NCBI GenBank assembly: GCA_015956445.1
Contig: WIUZ02000002.1
Location: 1,736,001 to 1,800,000, forward strand
Direction of reading: 5' to 3'
From: Thelephora terrestris
Lineage: Eukaryota; Basidiomycota; Agaricomycetes; Thelephorales; Thelephoraceae
Length of the DNA: 64,000 nucleotides
Position 1 is the stretch's first letter, and the number at the start of each line of letters is the position of its first letter. Below are positions 22,589-34,613 of the stretch, piece by piece. The notes beneath the pieces were generated by a model. It was not told where the DNA came from, did not search any database, and saw nothing but the letters and a program-made list of their open reading frames with translations. The translations under genes and the position numbers were made by a program.

Positions 22589-25500
22589 ATGTCTGCAAAA
22601 TCAGGCCACAAAACACTAGCAGAAAAGCTTGCAAGTTGCATGCAGCACATAAAATCTGTCGGGTTCAGATCATTTCCTGATTTCATGAAGCAACTCGTCA
22701 TCGAGTTTCCCAAAGGCCAGGGTAGTGCTACTGATGGACCACACCAAAGTGTCACCCAGACTCTCAGGACATTTTTGGAGTGGGGCTCTGTGAAGCCGAT
22801 TCTCGATGGGATTGCTGCAAACATGACAGAGAAGGATGTGAATAGGGATGGCCTTATTCCAGACTACTGCATCAGCCCAGACATAGCCATCTCACCAGGT
22901 ATCTTTTTATCTTTTGGTTCCTATGCCATTGATCCCATTTTCTTTGCAGGTGACTACTCCAAAGAACTTCAGCACACCCCTGTTGGCCATGGGGTCCTCT
23001 TGCGGTTTGCCCTACCAATTGTCCTTGAGGAAATCGATAGAGAAGCCAATGCCTTAATGGATAAAAACTCCCCCTTCCATGGTGCAAGGACCTGGTCCTG
23101 GGACTCACTGTTACAACTCTCTCTTGACTCCCAGCAGGCCCATGCTGTAAAGAATGCACCTGTCATTTGGTCAATAATTTCCACCATTGCTGTCAATCAG
23201 GGCCGGAGGGGCTCAATGGAGATAAAAGAGGAAGGAAGGGACCCCTGGCAGGTATGTGACTGCATAATACTATCAGGGTTGATGCTCAAGCCAAAGCAGG
23301 GTACAGTTGTTGCTCTCTCTCTCCTACTCTATCTACAGAACAAGTCTGTTGCCCTCCTGCCACAAGTCATGGGTGTTGTCCTTTTCTCCTGCAACACCAA
23401 CTGCTTCATATACCGACTTCTCTCACGCTTCGGGATTTCTGTCGCATATTCCACAGTCAGCAACAAACTCCACGAACTTGGTGCCTCAGTCCGCGAGTCT
23501 CTCAAAGGACTTTGGAGCAGGATCCGGAAGAAAGAAGTTTCGGTTATCTGGATCTATGACAATATACAACAGAACTATGTCGCATGGAACCAATCAGTTG
23601 CAAATAAGAACAGAATGCATACTGGCACAGCAGCGGCAGTGTTAGTTATGGAAGATGTTCCAGAAGGTGCTATGGATCCTACCGAACTTGCAAGCCGACT
23701 ACACCTCCGCTCCAGGTTAACTTTTGAGGACCTCGAGAAGGATATCAATCATGAACACACAAAGGGAATTGGCGAGGCAACACTCCTTTCAATCTGGGTC
23801 AAGTTTATTCCATGCCTCAAGAACTTTGCCCCCACAGTTCAGAAGAGGTTCTCCAAGGACCTCAAAAAGCATCTCCTCCGGCTCCGCAAGTCACAGTATT
23901 ATCCACTCGAGACATCAGATATTGATGAATCAACAACCTCTGGAGCACAAGCAGTCCTGATGGATATCGCATCTCAGCTTGGCCTTGAGAAGGAGGATTT
24001 TGATGAACTCCTGGTACCTGTGGCTGGAGATCTCCTTACTGTTGATAGGATCAAAAAGCTCAAGGCCTACACCACGACCGATGTCACTACTTATGCCAGG
24101 TACTCATGGGCCCTGCCCTGGGTTCAACTGTGGCACATGAAGTGGGCTGTCCTTCGCACTATCTTCCACGCTCACTGGCCAGGGATGACAGGCAAGCTGC
24201 TCTGTGGGCTTCAGGCTGACTGTGAAACATTGGGCAGAAAAAATATAAATCCAAAGAAATGTGACTTCTACAGTCATAGTGACTTCATATTTGACACATT
24301 TGAAGCCCTTTGTCTTGGTGCATTATGGTAAGGACCTTATCCATAAATAATATAGTGGATTTTACTCATAATAAACAGTGCTGTTCTACATTCAGAGGGG
24401 AACACTCTCAATACAGCCAGGGAGGGCCAACTCCAAATATTCTGGATGAATTGGAGGTCCTCCTGAACCAAAAATTTTCCCCAATCTCCTTCAACCACCT
24501 TTCAGACCTAGCACAAAAGGTCTACCTCAGGTACATGACTACAGGTGCTCACAATGCTGCTTTGGGAGACATTAATCGACCAGTGGAAGTCTATGGACAG
24601 CCAGGGAGTCAGATGGAACCCCAGCATGAAGGAGTAGAGAAGTTTAGTTGGAATGGTGATAGGCAGATGGCAAACCTCACATTGAGGATGAGGGACTCAC
24701 TGTGGTATTATGAACTGTGTCATGCAATTGTTGAGGGTGACACTGGGTGAGTTCTGGAGATCATCAAGGTGAGAGCTACACTTACAAATTGGATGGATAC
24801 TAATATCATCCTCAGCTCATGCGATTTTCATTCTGGGGAGCCAGGGCATCCAACTATGGCAAAGAGCTTCTTGCACTTGCAGCAATGTTCATCCACATCT
24901 TCAATGACAAGCAACGTGAGGCAATTCTCAACAACTGGCTTGTCAACCTCACAGGAAAGGCAGGCCAGTGGTATGAGGTAGACCTTCTCCAGGAGCATCT
25001 CAACTTTTGGATAAAGGTGTTCTTCAACAGCAGGAGCTCTGCTTTTGACTCCCCCTTTCTCCAAAATGTTGCCCTCAACATCACAGGATTCTCATCCCTC
25101 CGTACCATACTTGAGCATGTCCTTGGTATCTCAGCCTCAACTGGCTACCATCATAAGCCAAGCAAGGTTGCAGACATCCTCACACTTGCCGCACGCCATA
25201 AACAGGATGATGTGTTTACCGGGAACAAATCAAAAAGTCCCTAAGCTTGGATGATCTAGTAGATGATGACCATTGTCAGGGCCACTCTACCCCAACAACT
25301 ACCAGTGCACTGAGCCGACTCCGCAGAGTACTCACTAGTCCGACTAGCTTGTGAGAGAAAGATCACTTCTCTATTCTTCCGGTAGGTTGTCCGAGGTCAC
25401 TACAAGTCAGGTCGAAATCCTAAAGGGAAACCCAACCTAAACCGTACTTCGTTTGGTTTAACAAGCAAGGGTTTATCCCTACCACAGGATTGATGACTCC

Positions 25501-28500
25501 ACCAGGTGATCGACTGGACGCTTGAGGTATTCTATACGATGAACGCTGGGGTTCTATAGTTACGAGGCGCAGTTGACGCGCAGAGCGGGAGGGAGAGCAG
25601 ATGGGGGATGCCTTGTGTTCAAACAAGAAACTCTGACTTGTCCTTAACTGCAACTGGGCTGAGAAGGGCAGAGGATTTCCTGAGGTAAAAAAACTAAGGT
25701 ACTACGATACAGCCACAGTTGCTACTTATACTAAAGGAGTGGCCATGACGTCAATACCCTAATATACCCTTATCAAGTCCGAACAAAGGGAGATAAGGAG
25801 TGTGAGAACGCTAAGTAAGGGAAGCGAGCAAATATGACGCGTGGGAGAATAAAGGACAAAGGGCCTTACTAGCGTGTGAAGGATTGCATAAAAGATAACG
25901 AATGTCCGCATGAAACATAGGGGTAAAGATAACACTAGTCCTAAAGAAAAAGGGGCATGGGGTCATGAAAGTTCGTACCTGGGGATCACACCCAAGGGTC
26001 AGGTGGAAACCTCTCATTGCTTCGTGCAATTTTCAAGCGGCTCCGAGATAAGGGACCATGCATCATCCCTTGTTGTCTGTAGGCGGTAACAGCATCACGG
26101 ACTAGTGGCAACCTCAACGTACGTCCGAACATGAGGAGGTCGGGCCTAGACTCATGGGACATGAGGGATTACAGATTCGCCGGTGTTTCACGCTAACAGC
26201 TACTTCCACATTCGCTTGGCTAAACAAAAGGAGTCTAAGGCACTCCTTCCGAATAACGGTGATTGTCAGGGCCACTCTACCCCAACAACTACCAGTGCAC
26301 TGAGCCGACTCCACAGAGTACTCACTAGTCCAACTAGCTTGTGAGAGAACGATCACGTCTCTATTCTTCCGGTAGGTTGTCCGAGGTCACTACAAGTCAG
26401 GTCGAAATCCTAAAGAGAAACCCAACCTAAACCGTACTTCGTTCGGTTTAACAGACAAGGGTTTATCTCTACCACAGGATTGATGACTCCACCAGGTGAT
26501 CGACTGGACGCTCGAGGTGTTCTATAAGTTGAACGCTGGGGTTCTATAGTTACGAGGCGCAGTTGACGCGCAGAGCGGGAGGGAGAGCAGATGGGGATGT
26601 CTTGGATCAAACAAGAAACTCTGACTTGTCCTTAACTGCAACTGGGCTGAGAAGGGCAGAGGATTTCCTGAGGTAACAAAACTAAGGTACTACGATACAG
26701 CCACGGTTGCTACTTATACTAAAGGAGTGGCCATGACGTCAATACCCTAATATACCCTTATCAAGTCCGAACAAAGGGAGATAAGGAGTGTGAGAACGCT
26801 AAGTAAGGGAAGCGAGCAAATATGACGCGTGGGAGAATAAAGGACAAAGGGCCTTACTAGCGTGTGAAGGATTGCATAAAAGATAACGAATGTCCGCATG
26901 AAACATAGGGGTAAAGATAACACTAGTCCTAGGGCATGGGGTCATGAAAGTTCGTACCTGGGGATCACACCCAAGGGTCAGGTGAGAATCTTCTTGGATG
27001 CTTCCTTTGGAGAGGCCAAAGATAGAGACCATACAACATCCCTTGTTGTCTGTAGGCGGTAACAGCATCATGGACTAGTGGCAACCTCAACGTACGTCCG
27101 AACATGAGGAGCGCAGGCCTAGACTCATGGGACATGAGGGATTACAGATTCGCCGGCGTTTCACGCTAACGGCTACTTCCACATTCACTGAGCTAAACAA
27201 AAGGAGTCTAAGGCACTCCTTCCAAATAACGGCGATTCCTTCCTCCGGTTAGGAGACTGTGATGTGACTGTCCACGTGTGTGATCAGGGTCCAGGGTTGA
27301 TCATAATCGTAAAGTCATGAGGGGTCGTAAAAAGGGGGTTCGTGAGGTCATAAAGGGGTCATCAGGGTCTTGAGACCTATTTTTAGTGCGCGCGCGTTCT
27401 AGGCGTTCCGGAACGAAGTTCTTCCAAGGCCGTCCCGCGGGCCGAGGTGTCAGCTTGATGTAGTAAGCCAACGATGATGGTACAGGGGCGGAAGTTGATG
27501 TGACCCGGACCAATGAGGTTCGTCGAGGTAGGTCACGTGAAGGATCACCGATCTAGGCTATAAGAAGGACGTCTTCTTGGAGCCATCCTTGATCAGCAAC
27601 ACCAGCAACTTCCCCATCATTTTACCAACATGTCTTTCCCCAACAACCATACCTACAAAGTCGCCAACGGCATCTCCACCATCTCCCGTATTGACCGTCG
27701 TGCTGCCGCCCGCAAGACCTATGCCACTGCGGCTGGGACTCCCTACACCACTGATGACCAGGTATGGGGGAGGTCTAGAGCTTTTCGTGTTAGCACTAAC
27801 GCCTTCCTCTAGGTAGAGGTTCCGTTCTTTTGGGCGTTGATGTCCAGCTAACGGCTTCTAGATCTTGGAGGTTGTCCAGCAGGTGGACGCCGAACGTCTC
27901 AGGGAGATGATCCCACATTTGATGGGGTTAACCTGGGACGATGAGCTCTGGGTCCGGTCCATGATCGCCGAGAAGGTGATCTTCCAGATGAGGGGTAGGT
28001 TCGGGGAATTGGAGCACCCGATTAAGAAGGAGCTCTGGTACACCCTGCAAAGGGGAATCTACGATCAGGACCTGTTGGAGCACGGGGCAACTGTTCCTCG
28101 GGCCGTCCGCCATGCCACCGCCGCTACCTCGTTATTGTGGTCGCTCGTTCGGGAAGGGGAGAGCAAAGTAGGTTCTCCGTTTGAATATTCGAGTATGACT
28201 CTCGACTAATCAAATTGCCTAGGTTGAACGTTTGGAGCGCGAGGTGAAGGAGGCGAAGGCAGACGTCCTTCGTTTGTCGGCGGAGGGTCTTCAGATGAAG
28301 GAGACTCTGGCTGCCTTCCAGCAAGGGACGAACGAGGCGTTGGAGACGATGGTTGCCAACCATCAAGAGTTGATCGCCGGGTTGAAGGTTAGGGACAACA
28401 ACATCAAGGGGGCGTTGGCCAGGAGGGATGAAAAGGTGCTTTCAGCCTTTGCAGGTTTATGCAATGACTGAGAGGTTCCTCTAGACTGAACAGCTCGAGG

Positions 28501-31500
28501 TCGTGGTGGCGGTGTTGACGGCGCAGGTCGCGTCCTTGCAGGAGAAGACCTGCAACTGCAAGGAGGGTCCCAAGTTGGTTGGTCAGGGGACTGCCGATGT
28601 TCCGTTCGAGCTGGAGTACGCCGACGAGGTGGTACTCCCATCGCCTAACCCGTCGTCCTATGCGACGCCTCCGATCGAGAATGCGGTTCCCGTCCCAACT
28701 CCGGCTCCGGCTTCCACGTTGGCCGAGTCCGACAAGGAGAACTGTCGGCGTTGCCCGTTGCAGCCAATCAGTCAGCTGGTGAAGATCGAGGATGAGGTCA
28801 TGGATGTCGACCGGGCCGAGGATGTTCCGAGGGCCATTGAGGTACGTCCGGTGACAACAGGGCAGCGTTGTAAACGCTCTCGACGCCGTGTTGCTCATCG
28901 CATGGCTCCTTCGTCTAACCCATACCCGCGTCCAGTTGAGTCGGATGGTGACCAGTCTGGTCAAGGTGGTGGACGAACGTTCCGCTATCGGGTCAACCGT
29001 CCCTACCGACAGGTCGAGTCGGAGATCCAGCTTCGCCACCAGCTTCGACTCGCAAGACAGGATCCCACCCAGGGGTCCGACGAGGGAGACGGAGGGTCAC
29101 TCGCCGACTACGTCGATAGTGCTGTCGAGCAGTCACCCGGTGATGGAGATGTGGGACCAGGTGTTCCAGAGTTCGGTGACATCTGGGAGGCTGATCGGTC
29201 CGCTCGAAGGCATCTCTTCCTATCGGCTTGAACTAGTCGTTCAGCTGAGTGCCGAAGATGGTGACGCCATGTTCGGGGAGGTCCTTGCGAGGAGGGGCCA
29301 GCACTACGATCTCCGGGATGGACGCTTGATGACCATGAGGCCTGCTGTAGATAGAGTTGACTTTTGAGGACGTTGTATAAGCATTAGTATAGCCATGTTG
29401 TTCCGTATTGCCGTGAATGTATGCGCGTTTGTGTGTTTTGAATGATGGGTGTGAAGGATAAGGAGTGTGAAGCATTCAAAACATAAGAAGTGGTAAGAAG
29501 AATTCGAAGAAAGAGCGTGTTATAAAAAGTTTAAAAATACCATGTTCCTGACAGCGATTCCTTCCTTCCGTTAGGAAGACTGTGATGTGACTGTCCACGT
29601 GTGTGATCAGGGTCCAGGGTTGTTCGTTATTGTGATGTCATAAATGAGTCATCAGGGTCGTAAAGGGGTTCGTAAAGGGGTCATCAAGGTCATGAGACCT
29701 ATTTTAGTGCGCACGTGTTCTAGGCGTTCCGGAACGAAGTTCTTCCAAGGCCGTCCCGTGGGCTGAGGTGTCAGCTTGATGAAGTAAGCCAATGATGATG
29801 GTACAGTGGCGGAAGTTGATGTGACCCGGACCAATGAGGTTCGTCGAGGTAGGTCACGTGAAGGATCACCGATCTAGGCTATAAGAAGGACGTCTTCTTG
29901 GAGCCATCCTTGATCAGCAACACCAGCAACTTCCCCATCATCTTACCAAAAATGTCCTTCCCCAACAACCACACCTACAAAGTCGCCAATGGGATCTCCA
30001 CCATCTCCCGCATCAACCGCCATGCCGCCAACCGCAAGACCTATGCCAATGAGGCGGGGGTTCCCTATACTACTGATGAACAGGTATGGGGTAGAGCTAG
30101 AACTTGTCGTGTTGTTCTAACTCTTTCCTTTAGGTAGAGGTCGTACGTTCTTTGGCAGGATGCTGAGCTAACGTCTTCTAGATCTTGGAAGTCGTCAGGC
30201 AGGTGGACGCCGAACGTCTCAGGGAGACGATCCCACATTTGATGGGATTGACCTGGGACGATGAGCTCTGGGTCCGGTCCATGATCGCCGAGAAGGTGAT
30301 CTTCCAGATGAGGGGTAGGTTCGGGGAGTTGGAGCATCCGATTGAGAAGGAGCTCTGGTACACCCTGCAGAGGGGTATCTACAATCAAGACCTGTTGGAG
30401 CACAGGGCAACTGTTCCTCGGGCCGTCCGCCATGCCACCGCTTCCACCATGCTGCTGTGGTCGCTCGTTCAAGAGGGGGAAAGCCGAGTAGGTTTTCTGT
30501 TTGGATATTCGAGTATGACTCTCGACTAACCAAACCGCCTAGGTTGAACGATTAGAGCGTGAGGTGAAAGAGGCGAAGGCAGATGTCCTTCGTTTGTCAG
30601 CGGAGGGTCTCTTGATGAAGGAGACTATGGCCAACTTCCAGAAGAGGACGAATGAGGCGTTGGAGGCGATGGTGGCTAACCATCACGAGCTAGTCGCAGG
30701 ATTCACTGGGGACAAACCCCAGTTTCCCGGCCTGGGACATCGTAAATACATTGTAAGGAAATGGAAAATGTGCCTGGCAATGACCCACCTGGTACATCAT
30801 AAATACATTCAAAATGTCCAGGTCAATTTCCTTAGAGTGTTGCCAGCACAGGAAATGCTCAGTACATTCATGGTGTTCCTGGTCATGTGATCTCAGTGTT
30901 CCCATTAGGTAATCCTTGGGAACATCATGAATTTTCCCAAAGAAATACCCATGATGTCCCTGAGTGGCTCATTGAAAGAAAACCCTGAGTGAGCCCACAG
31001 TTTCCCAGGTCATGTGACCTTGATGTCCTGATTAGGTAATCTGAGGGTAAACCATGAATTTTCCCAAAGAAAGTAACCATGGTGTTCCTGAGTGGCTCAT
31101 TCACAGTGTTCTTTCCAGTGTTCCCAGTGGTGTGATCACGGTGTTCCCAGTCAGTAAAATTCAAATTGAGCCTTAACGGTGCGCCGGAAGTGTACCAGTG
31201 TGGTATATCCTGAAAGTACTAAAGCCTTCGACCATGATGTACCAAAATTCGGCAAACCATCAGGAAACTGTGGGAACACTGAAAGGAAACTGAGAAATTG
31301 GGAACATTTTGAATGAGTTTATGATGTTCCCAGTGTCCCCAGTTTCCTTTCAGTGTTCCCACAGTTTCCTGATGGTTTGCCGAATTTTGGTACATCATGG
31401 TCGAAGGCTTTAGTACTTTCAGGATATACCACACTGGTACACTTCCGGCGCACCGTTAAGGCTCAATTTGAATTTTACTGACTGGGAACACCGTGATCAC

Positions 31501-33254
31501 ACCACTGGGAACACTGGAAAGAACACTGTGAATGAGCCACTCAGGAACACCATGGTTACTTTCTTTGGGAAAATTCATGGTTTACCCTCAGATTACCTAA
31601 TCAGGACATCAAGGTCACATGACCTGGGAAACTGTGGGCTCACTCAGGGTTTTCTTTCAATGAGCCACTCAGGGACATCATGGGTATTTCTTTGGGAAAA
31701 TTCATGATGTTCCCAAGGATTACCTAATGGGAACACTGAGATCACATGACCAGGAACACCATGAATGTACTGAGCATTTCCTGTGCTGGCAACACTCTAA
31801 GGAAATTGACCTGGACATTTTGAATGTATTTATGATGTACCAGGTGGGTCATTGCCAGGCACATTTTCCATTTCCTTACAATGTATTTACGATGTCCCAG
31901 GCCGGGAAACTGGGGTTTGTCCCCAGTGATTGAAGGTTCGGGACGTCAACATTAGGAAGGCGTTGGACATGAGGGACGATCGCCTGGATAGGCACTCAAA
32001 GAAGATCGGGGATGAAAGCACTAAGGTTCTTTCAGCCTTTGCAGGTTTATGCAATGACTGAGAGACTTCTTCTAGATTGAAGAGCTCGAGGATCTGGTGT
32101 CCGTGTTGACGGCACGGGTTGAGTCCTTACAGGACAAGACCTGTAACTGCCAGGAAGGTCCCGTGTTGGTCGGACAGGGTACGGCCGACGTTCCGTTCGA
32201 GCTGGAGTACGCTGACAAGGTGGTACTCCCATCGCCTAACTCGTCGTCCTACGCCACACCTCCGATCGAGAACGTGGTTCCTGTCCCGACTCCGGCTCCG
32301 GCTTCTACTTTGGCTGAGTCCGACAAGGAGAACTGTCGGCGCTGCCCACTGCAGCCGATCAGTCAGCTAGTGAAGATCGAGGATGAGGTCATGGAGGTTG
32401 ACCGAGCCGAAGATGCTCCGAGGGTTGCTGAGGTACGTCCGGTGATAACAAGGCAGCGTTGTAAACGCTCTTGACGCCGTGTTGCTCATCGCATGGCACC
32501 CTCGGCTAATCCTTATCCACGTCCAGTTGAGTCGGATGGTGACGAGTCTGGTCGAGGTACAGGACGAGCCTTCCGATATTGGGTCAACCGTCCCAACCGA
32601 CAGGTCGAGTCGGAGGTCCAGCTTAGGCACCTCACCCGACTCGCAGTACAGGATCCCGGCCAGGCCTCCGATGAGGGAGATGGAGGGTCACTCTTCGACT
32701 ACGTCGACAGCGTTGCCGAGCAGTCACCCGGTGATGGAGATGTGGGACCAGGTGTTCCGCAGTTCGGTGACATCTGGGAGGCTGATTGGTCTGTACAAAG
32801 GCATCTCTTCCTATTGGCTTGAACTAGATGTTCAGTTGTCTGTGGAGGATGGGGACGCTATGTTCGGAGAGATCCTTGCGAGGAGGGGCCGGTTCTTCAA
32901 TCTCCGGGATGGAACACTGATGACCATGAGGCCTGCCGTAGATCGAGTTGACTTTTGATGGAACGTTGATAGCACCGTATATAGCCATGTTGTTACGATT
33001 CGCTGGGAATGGTATGCGTGTTTGTGTGTTTGAATGATTGGAGTGAAGGATAAGGAATGTGAAGCATTCAAACATAACAAATGGTAAGAAGAGTTCAAAG
33101 AAAGAGCGTGTTATAAAAAGTTTAAAAATACCATGTTCCTGACAACCATGAAGAGACTCTTGATGGGGAGCTCAGGGGAGATAGGGGGGAGGATGATCCA
33201 ATTCCTGGATATCTCCAAGAATATCTTGGTGCTGGTGCAGGCTCTAGCTTCTGA
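22589..33254 (+). CDS. DUF6589 protein gene, split by element B1
   Basis: Matches the Agaricomycete DUF6589 family, whose role is unproven but which is repeat-associated and may be transposase-like. Start MSAKSGHK at 22589. Introns are at about 22900-22950 (gtatct..gcag) and 23252-23338. Blocks: PDYCISPDIAIS, VSVIWIYDNIQQNYVAWNQ, LVPVAGDLLTVDRIKKLK, YSWALPWVQLWHMKWAVLR, IFHAHWPG, then after further introns DSLWYYELCHAIVEGDTG, RFSFWGARASNYGKELLAL, ILNNWLVNLTGKAGQW, EVDLLQEHLNFWIKVFFNS and NITGFSSLR. The C-terminal tail LDDLVDDDH continues as HEETLDGELRGDRGEDDPIP on the far side of B1 (33145-33254), showing that B1 landed inside the last exon. The frame around 25220 also shifts by one. Conserved acidic positions (IYDN, AGDLLTVD) could be RNase H-fold residues, but that is inference. 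Confidence 0.78.
25274..27236 (+). repeat. Tandem ~980-bp B-family 5' units (promoter-side repeat)
   Basis: Two copies of the segment running from TGTCAGGGCCACTCTACC to ..ACGG(T/C)GAT lie head to tail and are about 97% alike by eye. No coding frame is conserved between them, so they are probably the non-coding upstream part of the element. The same unit occurs in B2 (34619-34996 plus 57096-57700) and starts at 63683. Confidence 0.8.
27630..29367 (+). CDS. B-family coiled-coil protein, intact five-exon copy (B1a)
   Basis: Unrecognised protein. Exons 27630-27761, 27862-28167, 28223-28435, 28485-29160 and 29210-29367 join in frame with GT..AG introns, and copies elsewhere keep the same sites. 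It starts MSFPNNHTYKVANGISTIS. Exon 2 has LTWDDELWVRSMIAEKVIF and ELWYTLQRGIYDQ. Exon 3 is a charged coiled coil (VERLEREVKEAKADVLRL). Exon 4 has AQVASLQEKTCNC, an acidic FELEYADEVVLPSP block, a Pro/Ala-rich stretch, NCRRCPLQPISQL, and a basic RCKRSRRRVAHRMAPS block that could bind nucleic acid or direct nuclear import. The last exon ends MTMRPAVDRVDF. No enzymatic motif is visible. A diverged homologue sits in A elements. It could be a structural or DNA-binding protein of the element. Confidence 0.72.
29952..32958 (+). pseudogene. B-family coiled-coil gene, second copy in B1, split by a foldback
   Basis: Same exon plan as the copy at 27630-29367. It starts MSFPNNHTYKVANGIS at 29952 and ends AVDRVDF at 32958. 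A 1.2-kb CACTG foldback lies within the coiled-coil exon (30704-31928), so this copy is not expected to make the full protein. Confidence 0.75.
30704..31928. mobile_element. CACTG foldback element 3 (1225 bp), complete
   Basis: Starts CACTGGGGACAAACCCCAG and ends CTGGGGTTTGTCCCCAGTG. The two arms of about 600 bp are nearly identical inverted copies meeting near 31316. It is flanked by att (30701-30703 and 31929-31931); the empty site in sister copies reads as one continuous stretch with no insertion. There is no gene. Short frames that read identically on both strands are an effect of the palindrome. Confidence 0.87.
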
Positions 33255-34613
33255 TAGAAAACTTCAGAGTTTTTACCTAGCATTGATCAACATGACTTTG
33301 TGCTTATTCCTCAATGTTTAATTTTTTTGAACATAACCACAAATAAATCGGTTCCATGATCCTGGTTGCCATTTTATATTATTGGCTACAATAGGTAAGC
33401 AAGGTAGATGATGTACCATAAACATGTAAGCTTTGATATCAGAGTAACATGCTGGCCTTGAACCAATATCTCCAACCCAAATATCTATAGCCCCTAAACC
33501 CAATGTGTAATCCTGTAATTATGATTATAACTTTAAATCTGAATTGCAGATGCTGGCCTCAACCCCATTCTCCTTCATTGACACCCCTGAACTGTCTTCT
33601 GACCCATCAATCATCTCCGCCTCTGAGCCACCTACCCCTGCTGTCGCCATGACCAAATTTCCGTGGCCAAACATTTCACTTGTTTTCAACAATCTTCAGC
33701 AAAAGTCCCTCTGACCCTAACTGAGGAAAAATCACACCAGAAATACTGCATTGCTGGGAATGAATGTGTGCCAAATGCTTTGATCACAGGAAGATCTGGT
33801 GAACTGGCTGAAACCTGGTGTGGTTGGGAGTCTCAAAGACTAAGACTCAAGCAAGCAGGTTTCTGAGCAAGTGAAGGGTTGGGTACTGATTGGGATGTTG
33901 TAGTCTATATGGCCACTGAGACAGAATCTGTCTGTCCCAAGATGCCGCGGAAAGTCTTGCAAGGTAAGGAAGTTGTTGGGAAGAGTTTGAAACATGGCAA
34001 GAAGCATGAGTGGTGAGACAAAGCAGAGAGAGAGAGAGAGTCAAGATAGAGGCACAAGGAAAAATGGTTGAGAGAGCTATTTGGGGTCCTAACCTAAACC
34101 TAACCTAACCTAAACCTAAGGCTAAACCTAACCTAAACCTAAACCCAATCCAACCTAAACCCAACCTAAACCGTTGAACTGGTGAACTGCTACTATCCGG
34201 GTGGAGTCGGGACATGACCAGAATAGCAGGAGTGAAGGTGAGGGGTCACCGGTTGTGCAGAGGTCGGGAAGAGGGGAGAAGCTAGATAGAGGAGGGGGAA
34301 CCACAGTAGGTCACAACGTCGTTGGGATGAGAGGGAGAACTCCATACTAGCAAACTCCTGCTAGACAATGGCGATGAGCTAGGGGGCTATTAGAACTATG
34401 GGGCTATTGGAATCAATGTCAGAGCGAGGAGCTGGAAGTTTTCGATGATCAGGTTGTTCAGGCAGAAGGGAAAAGAGGTGTGAAGAGGCCCAGGGGGTTT
34501 CTTGTCATTCGGTAAGCTAATACAGGGTATTTATAGGTAGAGACAGTGTGATCTATGCGAAAGAGATGGGAAAGTTGCGAGCAAATGGAGAAATGGTGGG
34601 AGAATAAGAACAG
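33255..34613. other. Gene-free stretch after the DUF6589 gene
   Basis: Contains no recognisable gene. It includes a short field of telomere-like repeats (cctaaacctaacc type, about 34090-34170) and a small (ag)n run at about 34026. It may still belong to the DUF6589 element. Confidence 0.4.
34090..34172. repeat. Short interstitial telomere-like tract (CCTAAAC/CCTAAC)
   Basis: A run of CCTAA(A)C units, a degenerate form of the CCCTAA fungal telomere repeat. The same motif builds the large tracts at 53100-53760, 54720-55400 and 61680-63310. Confidence 0.7.

Larger units (their letters stand above)
25274..33144 (+). mobile_element. B1: composite B-family TGTCAG element with 5-bp TSD
   Basis: Begins TGTCAGGGCCACTCT at 25274, ends CCATGTTCCTGACA at 33144, and is flanked by accat (25269-25273 and 33145-33149). 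Inside are two head-to-tail 5' units (25274-26263, 26264-27236), then a gene body ending CTGACA at 29553, then a second gene body without a 5' unit (29554-33144). There are no long terminal repeats, and I see no reverse transcriptase, integrase or transposase. The terminal inverted repeat is only TGTCAGG. The second body is interrupted by a CACTG foldback. The class is unknown; the ends and TSD length suit an integrase-type reaction. Confidence 0.8.
22062..34613 (+). mobile_element. DUF6589-bearing DNA element, left end present, right end not seen
   Basis: The left end gagcagctgcagcccag at 22062, followed by tttttataattattgg, equals the left end of the KDZ element at 41332, and both have an (a)attataattg motif about 80 bp in. 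It cut B0 at 22061. The element carries a DUF6589 gene and was itself entered by B1. No matching right end (ctgggctgcagc...) appears before B2 or after it, so the right boundary given is only a maximum. The order of events, B0 then DUF6589 element then B1, is clear. Confidence 0.6.

Noticed and set aside
25274-27236. The tandem 980-bp 5' units as a pair of LTRs
   Set aside because: They are directly adjacent with no internal region, and the unit is absent at the 3' end of every copy.
30690-31933. Pairs of identical small frames in both orientations (also at 18108-18387)
   Set aside because: Produced by the symmetry of foldback elements; no start context or homology.
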